Shown here: positions 1-6,888 of the stretch, piece after piece
Layout: every line of letters begins with the position of its first letter
Position numbering within the stretch: position 1 is the stretch's first letter
NCBI GenBank assembly: GCA_023396625.1
Contig: JAEWVY010000352.1
Location: forward strand, 1-10,253
Direction: 5' to 3'
DNA: 10,253 nucleotides
From: Pseudomonadota bacterium
Lineage (GTDB): Bacteria > Pseudomonadota > Gammaproteobacteria > Burkholderiales > Burkholderiaceae_C
Notes under the pieces: model-generated
Database searches by the model: none
What the model was told of the DNA's origin: nothing
The model's input: the letters and a program-made list of their open reading frames with translations, nothing else
Made by a program: the position numbers and the translations under genes

Positions 1-264
1 CCACTCGCACCAGCGCGGAATGCCGCCCACAGTCACCATGCCTGGCCCGACCACGATGAACGACAACACGCCGGCGGCGGAGATCTCCGCGCATGGCTTG
101 GCCAACTGAATCACGCACATCGGCGAATCCGCATGCGGCCCGGCCGTGCTGGGCATGGCAGTGGCGTAGAAGCGCAACTCGGCGCTTCCCGCGCCCTGGT
201 CCGCGCGGGCCAGAGTCGCCGCCATCTGCGCCGCCGACAGCGCGCCAGCCACCAGGCTGATCAC
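1..264 (-). CDS. phage tail-associated protein, N-terminal 88 residues (runs off left edge)
   Basis: The frame is open from a GTG at 262-264 to the window edge, giving 88 residues that begin MISLVAGALSAAQM and contain ELRFYATAMPSTAG near residue 36. GTG is chosen because AAGGGGG lies 4 bases upstream (269-275) and the GTG shares bases with the TGA of the preceding gene (GTGA overlap), which suggests translational coupling. The pattern of an N-terminal helix, an L-R-F-Y strand, then hydrophobic strands ending in a W-C-x-W segment resembles small conserved proteins found at the distal end of Mu-like siphovirus tail operons. No enzymatic motif is visible. A role as a tail-tip or fibre-associated structural protein is inferred from position only. 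The 3' end and total length are unknown. Confidence 0.75.
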   Translation of the reverse strand, partial: MISLVAGALSAAQMAATLARADQGAGSAELRFYATAMPSTAGPHADSPMCVIQLAKPCAEISAAGVLSFIVVGPGMVTVGGIPRWCEW

Positions 265-1613
265 GGCGCCCCCTTGATGCGTGACACACCCGCCACGGGC
301 CGCAGGTAATTGCTGGCCTGCGGATCGTCCGGATTCCACGGATATTCGGCCAGCGCCACATAGTGGTCCCGCTCAGTGGCCACGCCGGTGAACGCATACT
401 CCCCGGTCACCGGGTCGCTGAACATCTGCCTGGCCAGCGCCTTGTCACGCAGACGCAGCAGACTCACCCGTGCGCGCGTCGGTATATCTGGCGCCCCCTC
501 GGTAGCACCCTTCACCTTCACGACGCCGTCCACCACCCCGGCGCCGCCATGCTCCAGGTCACGCCCCACGAGCGACCCGCCACGCCAGCCCGACTGCACC
601 ACCGGCGCCGGGACAGGCGCCGACGCACCGATCACCCCGCGCTCGACGCCGCACGCCAGCGGCCACGCGACCTGTTCGGCGCCAGACAAACCGAAACCCG
701 GGGTATACCCAGCCGGCGGCGCATATGTAAACGGAGTTGCACCGAAGTTCGCTATGTAAGTCGATGCACCACCGCTTGATGCTCCACCACACATGGCCAG
801 AAGTGTTTTCCCGGCCAACCCTGTGAAAGCTGTCCCTTGACTGGTTCCGTTTTTCCAGAATTCGAGCGTTCCGCCATCGAGATCGAGCGCCACGCTGATT
901 GTGTCACCCGTGGTGAAGGCGGCGCCGTACGATGCGCTAACGCTGGACATTAATTTAGTCCCATCGTAGCCGTAGTACGACCAACCGTTCGCGTCATAGC
1001 CCGGATACCGGTTGGCCGCTGCGGAAGTTGCAACGCCATAAAGCGCGGTCTGGCCTCCGCCACAGTGAATTTCCCAATACCACTTCCCGGCACTCGCACT
1101 GAACGCGGACCGAGCAGGTGCGTACATGTTCCCAGACGCAGTGAGGTTCCCATTGCTCAATACCGCCAGGCTTGTCTCCGGACTCCACGTCGTCGGAGTT
1201 ATGCCAACCACTGGCGCCATCGCGCCCGGCCCGGCATCGGCGAACATGGTCCATGCCGCAGCGCGCGTCCAGCCTGCCGCGGTGAGGGCCTCCAGCGTGG
1301 CCCCGCCCAGGTACAGTGCCAAGTCCGCCCCGGCGCCCGGGCGCACATAGTCCACGGTCACATCGCCCCCCATGTCCCACGCGATGTGGAACCCGGCCGA
1401 GCGCACCGCCTCGCCCGCGAAGCGGCACACCGACAGCGCATCGTCATCCGCCAACGCTGCCAGCGTGCCGGCCACCGGCGCGTGGCTGGCCGACAGCGTC
1501 GCGCCGGCATCCACCCGCGCGCCAGCGGCATAGAGATGCAGCGCCGACAACTCAAGATCCCCGCCGCCTCGGGGCCGCAGGCCGTTCACGCGCCAGTACC
1601 GTGCGCTCGGCAT
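261..1613 (-). CDS. distal tail/fibre protein with SPRY domain
   Basis: This 450-residue protein has three visible parts. Residues 1-95 (RYWRVN, LELSALHLYAAG) look like a discoidin-type beta sandwich. Residues about 150-304 are a SPRY/B30.2-like domain: GKWYWEIH at 176-183, YYGYDG, GDTISVALD at 236-244, GTLEFWKNG at 248-256, and NFGATPFTYAPPAGY near 289-303. Residues about 362-450 resemble a carboxypeptidase-regulatory-like or CnaB-like beta domain (ARVSLLRLRD, SDPVTGEYAF). SPRY folds bind protein or glycan partners and recur in phage tail proteins, so a role in host-surface recognition at the tail tip is inferred. The ATG at 1613 follows the previous stop by one base (TGA-G-ATG) and has only a weak Shine-Dalgarno, which points to coupled translation. 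The SPRY-coding stretch is visibly poorer in GC than both flanks. Confidence 0.85.
   Translation of the reverse strand: MPSARYWRVNGLRPRGGGDLELSALHLYAAGARVDAGATLSASHAPVAGTLAALADDDALSVCRFAGEAVRSAGFHIAWDMGGDVTVDYVRPGAGADLALYLGGATLEALTAAGWTRAAAWTMFADAGPGAMAPVVGITPTTWSPETSLAVLSNGNLTASGNMYAPARSAFSASAGKWYWEIHCGGGQTALYGVATSAAANRYPGYDANGWSYYGYDGTKLMSSVSASYGAAFTTGDTISVALDLDGGTLEFWKNGTSQGTAFTGLAGKTLLAMCGGASSGGASTYIANFGATPFTYAPPAGYTPGFGLSGAEQVAWPLACGVERGVIGASAPVPAPVVQSGWRGGSLVGRDLEHGGAGVVDGVVKVKGATEGAPDIPTRARVSLLRLRDKALARQMFSDPVTGEYAFTGVATERDHYVALAEYPWNPDDPQASNYLRPVAGVSRIKGAP
265..275 (-). promoter_or_regulatory. ribosome binding site for the GTG-started gene at 264
   Basis: Read on the minus strand this is AAGGGGG-CGCC followed by GTG. 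The purine run decides the non-ATG start, since no ATG with a comparable site lies nearby. Confidence 0.6.
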
Positions 1614-1614
1614 C

Positions 1615-2778
1615 TCAGCGGGCCCACGGGCCGGTCAGGTCGATGAACACCACGCCGGGCGTGGTGGAGCCAATCGGCGGCGCGACCGAGATCGCCATCA
1701 GACTTCGCCCGGACAAATCGTCCGTGCCTGCGACCACCACGCCGGTCGAGAAATAGTTGGCGACCCACGCCGATCGCGCGTGGTACAGGCCCGGGATCGT
1801 GCCGCGCACGCCAGCCTCGATCAATTCCACCGGCGTGAGCATCAACCCATTGTTCGCACCGTTGGGCCCGCCGCCCGCCATGGAATAGTTGGCCGTGCCA
1901 CTGTACGCATCGGCGGCGGAGCCGTTTTGCCCCATCCCCACGCGGCCCACACCGAGCGATCCGCCCAGACCGGTATACGCCCGCGCCATGTAGGCGCCAG
2001 CGCGCGCGCTGCGGCCGCTGTAGCCGTTGCAACAGGTCATGATGTTCGACGTGTTGACGGCGCCATCCACATTGCCACACAGCAGCCAGCTCCACGCATC
2101 CCCGGACTTGAGACTCGCGATGTCCCCCGCGTACCAGACCGAGTACCTGCCCGCACCGGCCGGGTCCACCGCGACATGCACCCCGCGCTCATCGGCCACC
2201 ACGATCCACGGCCTGGCCGTCGCGTCGGCAGAGGCCGATTTCGGCCAATACACCCCGCCAGAGACCTGGCTGTCCAGCGGCATGGGCCCTACACCGGTAT
2301 TGATATCGGTCATCGACTCATAGGCCCGCACGCGCGCGGTGGTACTGGTGCCCGTGTCGTCCACGCGCAGCACGCAGCCCGTGGCCTCCGGAACGGCTGG
2401 CTTGAGCGCCGTCAGATTCGCGCCGGAGAACAACTCCTGCCAGCCGGCCGGCGCCACCTTGGCCGCGCCAGGCGTACTGGCCGCGCCGTCCACCGCGGTG
2501 GTGGCGAACGAGATGGAGAGGGCAGACGCCGACAGCACGCGAGCCACACCATTGAGCTGCGCCGGCACCGCACCCGAGACGGCCACCATCGTGCCCACAC
2601 GATACGGATGAGCCGCCGCGAAGGTGGCCGTGGCCACCCCGGCCGCCACGTCGATGGACGTGATGCCGGAGGCCCCGAAACCGTCGACCAGCGCCGCCTT
2701 GAGCACGCCCTTGAGCGCGCCGGCCACGCCCGCGAGCTGTGGCGCGCCGATCTGGGATGAAGACAAATTGACGATCAT
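1615..2778 (-). CDS. phage tail structural protein, 387 residues
   Basis: The product starts MIVNLSSSQI and ends FIDLTGPWAR. Residues 1-110 are small-residue and Ala/Val rich, including a predicted beta region at 42-95 (DVAAGVATATFAAAHPY). Residues 110-387 carry aromatic and glycine-rich segments (VSGGVYWPK at 172-180, WYAGDI at 215-220, WSWLLCGN at 229-236, then a Gly/Ser/Ala-rich stretch to about 312). I see no enzyme motif, signal peptide or membrane helix. I recall the terminal L-T-G-P-W pattern and this gene position from the distal tail genes of Mu-like siphovirus prophages, so a tail-tip or baseplate structural role is inferred. The start is supported by GAGGG about 6 bases upstream of the ATG, and the gap to the preceding gene is 22 bases. 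The specific role is unknown. Confidence 0.8.
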   Translation of the reverse strand: MIVNLSSSQIGAPQLAGVAGALKGVLKAALVDGFGASGITSIDVAAGVATATFAAAHPYRVGTMVAVSGAVPAQLNGVARVLSASALSISFATTAVDGAASTPGAAKVAPAGWQELFSGANLTALKPAVPEATGCVLRVDDTGTSTTARVRAYESMTDINTGVGPMPLDSQVSGGVYWPKSASADATARPWIVVADERGVHVAVDPAGAGRYSVWYAGDIASLKSGDAWSWLLCGNVDGAVNTSNIMTCCNGYSGRSARAGAYMARAYTGLGGSLGVGRVGMGQNGSAADAYSGTANYSMAGGGPNGANNGLMLTPVELIEAGVRGTIPGLYHARSAWVANYFSTGVVVAGTDDLSGRSLMAISVAPPIGSTTPGVVFIDLTGPWAR

Positions 2779-2800
2779 GTGAAACCCTCAGTGGATGAAA

Positions 2801-4708
2801 TCACGGCGCCGGACGGTCGACGTCGAAGCGCGCCTGGAACTCGAACTGAAAGTCCAGCGCCGGCGCCTCGGACGGCTGCACCGCGCGCACCATGGCGAAC
2901 GGCGCCAACGCCCCCTGCGTATGAACGAACACCGTATTGCCAGGCGCCCAGTTCGCCGCACCCCAGCCGGCCGCCCGCAGCGTGAAATACGGCGCGCCGG
3001 AGCGCGGATTGATCGGCGAGAAATCCGCATTCTTGGTCCCGGCGGCGACGAACCCCAGATGCTGCGCCACGCAGCGAAAGGCCTGCCCGTCGGCCTCGAA
3101 CTTGATCGCGAATCGCTCGGTGATCGCGCCCAGGTTGCTCACCTCGATCGGGTGATCGGCCTCGTTGTAAGTCAACGCCGCCGGCGCGCCGGAGACCACA
3201 TCCAGCCACTGCTGATCGTCCCAGGTGTACTGATCGAACACCCGGACCACCCGCGCACCCTGATCGCCGCACATCAGCGCCGCCGACACCACCGATCCGA
3301 CGGGAAACTCATGCGCCACCGGCTTGGACAGCCGCAGCGTGCCGTCCAGCCGCGCCTCACGCACGCGCGCCATGCGGCTGAGCCAGTGCCGCACCGTCAC
3401 CGGCTGCGCCCAGCCCGTCACGTCATTGATGCTCACGGTGCCCGCGTCCAGATCGGCGTCATAGCCGGTGGTGATCGGCTGGCCCAGACTGTCCAGCAGC
3501 AGCACCATCGCCAACCGCTGGCGCGGCAGCGTGATCACGGCGCCGGCTGAATAGGCCGCCGGCGCCAGCGCGTCCTCGTGGTTGATGCAGACATAGCGGC
3601 CCGCCGGGAAAATCGGCACCAGGCCGTCCGGCGGCAGCATGGTCGCATCCATGCCGATCACCTGCGCATCCAGCGGCATGTATAGAAACCACACGTAATC
3701 CATGCGCAGCGAAGCCGGGTCCACCGGCCACGGCCGGAAAATTTTGCCCGCCTGCACCGTGCCCACCTCGGCCGCGTCGTACCACCACTGCGCTTTCTGC
3801 TCCGCCGAAAGCGTCGCGTCGTCCACATAGTCGCCGAACTGCAACTCGCCGTCGCCGAACTGAAAGTCCAGGCGCCCGCGCAGGTGCGCGCCGCCGATGA
3901 AGCCATCCGCATCCACGTTCGCGCTGATCGCGCCGCCGTGGGCGTCCGTGATCAACATCGTCCATCCCCCGGGCCCAGGCTGTATCGGAGCCGCGCCGGT
4001 CTGGAAAAACACGCTCGACGTCCGCCACGTCGCCTTCGACGTCCACAGCGACAGCAGCGTGAACTCGGTCGGGTCGCCGCTGGCCGACACCACATAGTCG
4101 CTCATGCTCGCGATGCCGGTCGTATAGTCCAGGGTCCCGCTGGCGATGCCCGGCGAAGAACCGCTGCGGCCGCGATAGATCGTCCCCTCGAAATCCTCGT
4201 AAGTCGTGCCCATCCAGCTGAACATCACCGAGCCCGGCACGATGCGGTCCGTCGTCAGCGGCGCCAGGTCGATCGTCACAGCCGGCGGGGTGAACGTCAT
4301 GGTCCGCGCTTGCGGCGCGCCGGGCGCCACACGATAACGCGCGCGCAGCGACGACCCCGCCAGCACCTCCTCGCCCACCGACGTCGTGGTGTACTCGCCG
4401 CCGCGCATGCTGTTCCCACCGCCGGACCCCCCGCCGTCGGCGATCGCGGACTCGAAGTCCGAGGCCCGCTCGTGATCGGATTTATAGGCCGTGGTCACGC
4501 GGTCCTGCGCCACCACCTTGATCTGCACCTGGCGGCTCCCATAGTCCACCGTGCCCAGCGTGCCCAGGAAATTGCCCGCGCCGTCGTCCGTGGCGGTATG
4601 CACCACGATCAGCCGGTTGTCGGCCGTCACGCCCGACTCCTGGCTCCAGGTGGCCGAACTGGTGGTGCTCTTCTTCACCGCCACTGGCTGATACACATAG
4701 TTCGTCAT
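2801..4708 (-). CDS. large distal tail protein with repeated beta modules, 635 residues
   Basis: This large soluble protein starts MTNYVYQPVAVKK and is preceded by GGGAG 8 bases before the ATG. Two copies of a short beta module occur in the N-terminal third: residues about 33-65 (TATDDGAGNFLG, GTVDYG) and about 157-202 (VPGSVMFSW, GIASGTLDYTTG). The same module is found twice in the neighbouring 570-residue protein. A Gly/Ser-rich linker (GGGSGGGNS at 92-100) separates the first copy from the rest. Residues 205-635 are mixed beta, aromatic rich (QWWYDAAE at 307-314, DYVWFLYMP at 337-345) and end in FQFEFQARFDVDRPAP. There are no catalytic motifs. By position after the tape measure gene and by size, it is a candidate for a tail hub or tip component in the manner of transposable siphoviruses such as D3112 or B3. 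That placement is inference from gene order. Confidence 0.82.
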   Translation of the reverse strand: MTNYVYQPVAVKKSTTSSATWSQESGVTADNRLIVVHTATDDGAGNFLGTLGTVDYGSRQVQIKVVAQDRVTTAYKSDHERASDFESAIADGGGSGGGNSMRGGEYTTTSVGEEVLAGSSLRARYRVAPGAPQARTMTFTPPAVTIDLAPLTTDRIVPGSVMFSWMGTTYEDFEGTIYRGRSGSSPGIASGTLDYTTGIASMSDYVVSASGDPTEFTLLSLWTSKATWRTSSVFFQTGAAPIQPGPGGWTMLITDAHGGAISANVDADGFIGGAHLRGRLDFQFGDGELQFGDYVDDATLSAEQKAQWWYDAAEVGTVQAGKIFRPWPVDPASLRMDYVWFLYMPLDAQVIGMDATMLPPDGLVPIFPAGRYVCINHEDALAPAAYSAGAVITLPRQRLAMVLLLDSLGQPITTGYDADLDAGTVSINDVTGWAQPVTVRHWLSRMARVREARLDGTLRLSKPVAHEFPVGSVVSAALMCGDQGARVVRVFDQYTWDDQQWLDVVSGAPAALTYNEADHPIEVSNLGAITERFAIKFEADGQAFRCVAQHLGFVAAGTKNADFSPINPRSGAPYFTLRAAGWGAANWAPGNTVFVHTQGALAPFAMVRAVQPSEAPALDFQFEFQARFDVDRPAP

Positions 4709-4740
4709 CGCACAGCTCCCTGCTCTCGCAGCATCGACCC

Positions 4741-6453
4741 TCAGCCCAGGCTGGCGTTGTACGCCTCTGGCCGCTGCCAGCGCACTGGCGCGGCCGACGC
4801 CGGCAACATGCTCGCCGGCGCCGGCGCGTGCGTGTCCGGCACCAGCCGCTGCGTATAGCTCACGTCAGCCGACTTCACGGCCTCGGTCTGAGACAGCGAA
4901 CCACCCGAGGTATTGCCGACCTGCCGCGCCGTCACCCAGCACAGCTCCAGTGAGCCGGCCACCGGATGCTGCGCCAGCGTGAGGGCCACCATGCCCGCAG
5001 CGTCGGGCGCGGGGCCGGCCAACAACTCGGTCTCCAACGGGTCGGTCTGGTAGCTCACCTGCAGCTGCGCGCCGGCATCCGGCATGAACTGGGGGTGCAC
5101 CAGCACAGACCCGCTGGGGTAGTCCACCGTGCCCGTGCCCGCGCCACTGAATCCGCCCACGCCGTCGTCTGACATGGTCCGCACCACATTCGCGGACGTA
5201 TAAGTGATCGTGATCGACCCCGGAATCGCACCCGGGAACTCCAGCAAAAATGCGTACTCCGGCGGCCGGATCGCCGCCCCCTGGCCGCCACGGTCCGTGT
5301 AGGCCACGCGCGTGCCGTAGTGGATGGTGAGGGTCGAACCGATGTCCGGCAGCGCATCCAGCGTGACATTGCCGCTGCCCAGCGCGTACATCAACGCGCC
5401 AGAACCGGCGCCGGTGAAATGCCCGGCGCCATCGTCGGTCAGCGTATAGCGTTGCCCCAGCGAGCGGTAGCTCACCACCACGGTACCGGGCTCGGGCAGC
5501 GGCTGCATCACCGGCAGCACATAGGACGTGGACACATTCGACTGGTTGATCTTGATGCGCCTCGTGTGCGGCGTCACCCCCACCTGCACCAGACGCGGCG
5601 CGCTGGCAAGCGTCAGCTGGCGCTGCGCGCCGGGCCGCTCGGCCAACACCGATCGAGGATCCTTCCCCGACGGCACGATGCGCGTGAAAATGGACTCCAC
5701 CCGCACCGTGTCGTCACCCAGCTGCGTCGCCTGCGCCAGGCGCGTGGCGCCATAGAACTTCACCGCGCCGGTGGCCATGGTATCGCGCAGCTTGGACTTG
5801 TTGGCCTGGCGAGAAAACGCGATCGACGGTGGAGAGCCTGGGAACGCGAACGCCAGCGGCGCCTCCAGCTCCAGCGTGACGAGCTCCCCCTGGAAGTCCT
5901 TCGGCGGCGACACCGTCACGTCCGTGAACACACGCGTCTCGCTGGATACGCGCAGCACGCGCACAGCCTGGCGCCGCTCCGTAGCAAGTCCCTCGTCGTA
6001 GACCAGCACATACGTGTGGCCCACCACCGGCAGCGTGGTGCCTGGACGCTGCAGCAGCGTGATGTTGTGCTGGTCCTTGATGTGATCCTCAAGCAGGTAC
6101 CCGCCCCACTCCGACGCTGCCGTCAGGTACGACGCCACCGCCCGCGCGATCTCGCTGCGCGTGGCGAACGGCTCGCACTCCACCATCGTCACCGACACCG
6201 CGTCATCGCTGGGCAGGCGCGTCATCACCAGGTGCATGTCAAGCGCCTTGTCGGCGTCAGCCGTGCGCACATGCGTGAACAGCTGCCGGATCGACACGTC
6301 GCCGCCGGCGCGGTCCACCGTCGTCACGTCCGTGAAAATCGCGTTGCTCGCGCCGAACGGTACGACCGCGCCTGTCGGCCCGCCCCCGCCCTCGGGTACG
6401 TCGTCCATCACACGGCTCTTGAGAAAAACCACGTCGCTGGCCAAAATGGTCAT
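4741..6453 (-). CDS. virion/tail structural protein with two tandem beta modules, 570 residues
   Basis: The protein starts MTILASDVVFLKSRVMDDVP. The opening, a short hydrophobic segment followed by a loop ending in GGGGPTG at 22-28 and then NAIFTDVT at 37-44, matches my memory of the virion structural protein downstream of tape measure in D3112/B3-like phages. Residues 1-300 hold a mixed alpha/beta region (NITLLQRPGTTLPVVGHTYV near 130-149). Residues about 318-380 and 404-470 are two copies of one module carrying DDGAGHFTGAGSG and DDGVGGFSGAGTG, each followed by a Y-x-x-G turn, a P-D-x-G and a final Tyr strand. A degenerate third copy may begin near 485. AAAGGGGG lies about 8 bases before the ATG, and the gap to the upstream gene is 27 bases. 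A structural tail role is likely; its exact place in the tail is unknown. Confidence 0.82.
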   Translation of the reverse strand: MTILASDVVFLKSRVMDDVPEGGGGPTGAVVPFGASNAIFTDVTTVDRAGGDVSIRQLFTHVRTADADKALDMHLVMTRLPSDDAVSVTMVECEPFATRSEIARAVASYLTAASEWGGYLLEDHIKDQHNITLLQRPGTTLPVVGHTYVLVYDEGLATERRQAVRVLRVSSETRVFTDVTVSPPKDFQGELVTLELEAPLAFAFPGSPPSIAFSRQANKSKLRDTMATGAVKFYGATRLAQATQLGDDTVRVESIFTRIVPSGKDPRSVLAERPGAQRQLTLASAPRLVQVGVTPHTRRIKINQSNVSTSYVLPVMQPLPEPGTVVVSYRSLGQRYTLTDDGAGHFTGAGSGALMYALGSGNVTLDALPDIGSTLTIHYGTRVAYTDRGGQGAAIRPPEYAFLLEFPGAIPGSITITYTSANVVRTMSDDGVGGFSGAGTGTVDYPSGSVLVHPQFMPDAGAQLQVSYQTDPLETELLAGPAPDAAGMVALTLAQHPVAGSLELCWVTARQVGNTSGGSLSQTEAVKSADVSYTQRLVPDTHAPAPASMLPASAAPVRWQRPEAYNASLG

Positions 6454-6480
6454 TTGCTCAGCCCCCTTTAAGACAACAAA

Positions 6481-6888
6481 TCAAACCTCGATGAACGCCA
6501 GCACCGGCAGCACGAACGCGTCGGCGCTGTGCTCACCATCCTCCAGCGCCCACGCATCGTCCGCATCCACCGCCGGCCCGTTGCCAGCATGGAACACCAC
6601 ATTGCGCGCCACACCGCGCAGCACCAGCGAGAATGTCTCCCCGAGCAGCTCGGACCAGCTCAGCAGCAGCGAGAAATCCGCGCGCGTGGTCCAGGCCTTC
6701 GACGCGCGCCCGTCCAGCGTGATCGGGCGCCCCGCCTGGCGCAGCCGCTCGTGCAGGTGCAGCGACCCGTCTGTGCCGTGCTCCACCTGCACCGCGCGCC
6801 GCCAGGCCTTGTGCTCATCGGTCCACAGCAGCCGGCTGGACAGCGTCAGCTGCGCGCCAGTGGACAACCGAGTCAGCGTGATCGCCAT
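6481..6888 (-). CDS. small tail protein following tape measure, 135 residues
   Basis: The product begins MAITLTRLSTGAQLTLSSRLLW and ends VLPVLAFIEV. It is predicted to be mainly beta, without a signal peptide or membrane helix. The ATG overlaps the tape measure stop (ATGA at 6886-6890), and AAGGA lies 7 bases upstream inside the tape measure gene, so both coupling and an independent start are possible. Genes of this size directly after tape measure are standard in siphovirus tails, where they encode distal tail or tail-tip assembly proteins. I do not recognise a named family from the residues alone, so the role rests on position. Confidence 0.78.
   Translation of the reverse strand: MAITLTRLSTGAQLTLSSRLLWTDEHKAWRRAVQVEHGTDGSLHLHERLRQAGRPITLDGRASKAWTTRADFSLLLSWSELLGETFSLVLRGVARNVVFHAGNGPAVDADDAWALEDGEHSADAFVLPVLAFIEV

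Noticed and set aside
1586..2095. Alternative minus-strand frames inside the tail genes (also 994-1428, 2775-3272 and 3459-4046)
   Set aside because: They are +1/-1 shadows, rich in Arg, Gly and Trp, lying inside longer genes with recognisable features.
261..2778. Diversity-generating retroelement target in the distal tail proteins
   Set aside because: Some phages of this general kind diversify tail tips this way, but I see no reverse transcriptase, no template/variable repeat pair and no C-type lectin fold ending in this window.
2795..3550. Plus-strand open frame opposite the 635-residue tail protein, and the similar one at 3884-4858
   Set aside because: Same antisense pattern: Arg/His/Pro-rich, no plausible start context, overlapping a gene with good start and spacing.
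5320..6471. Plus-strand open frame opposite the 570-residue tail protein
   Set aside because: Arg/His/Gln-rich composition without motifs, fully antisense to a convincing gene.
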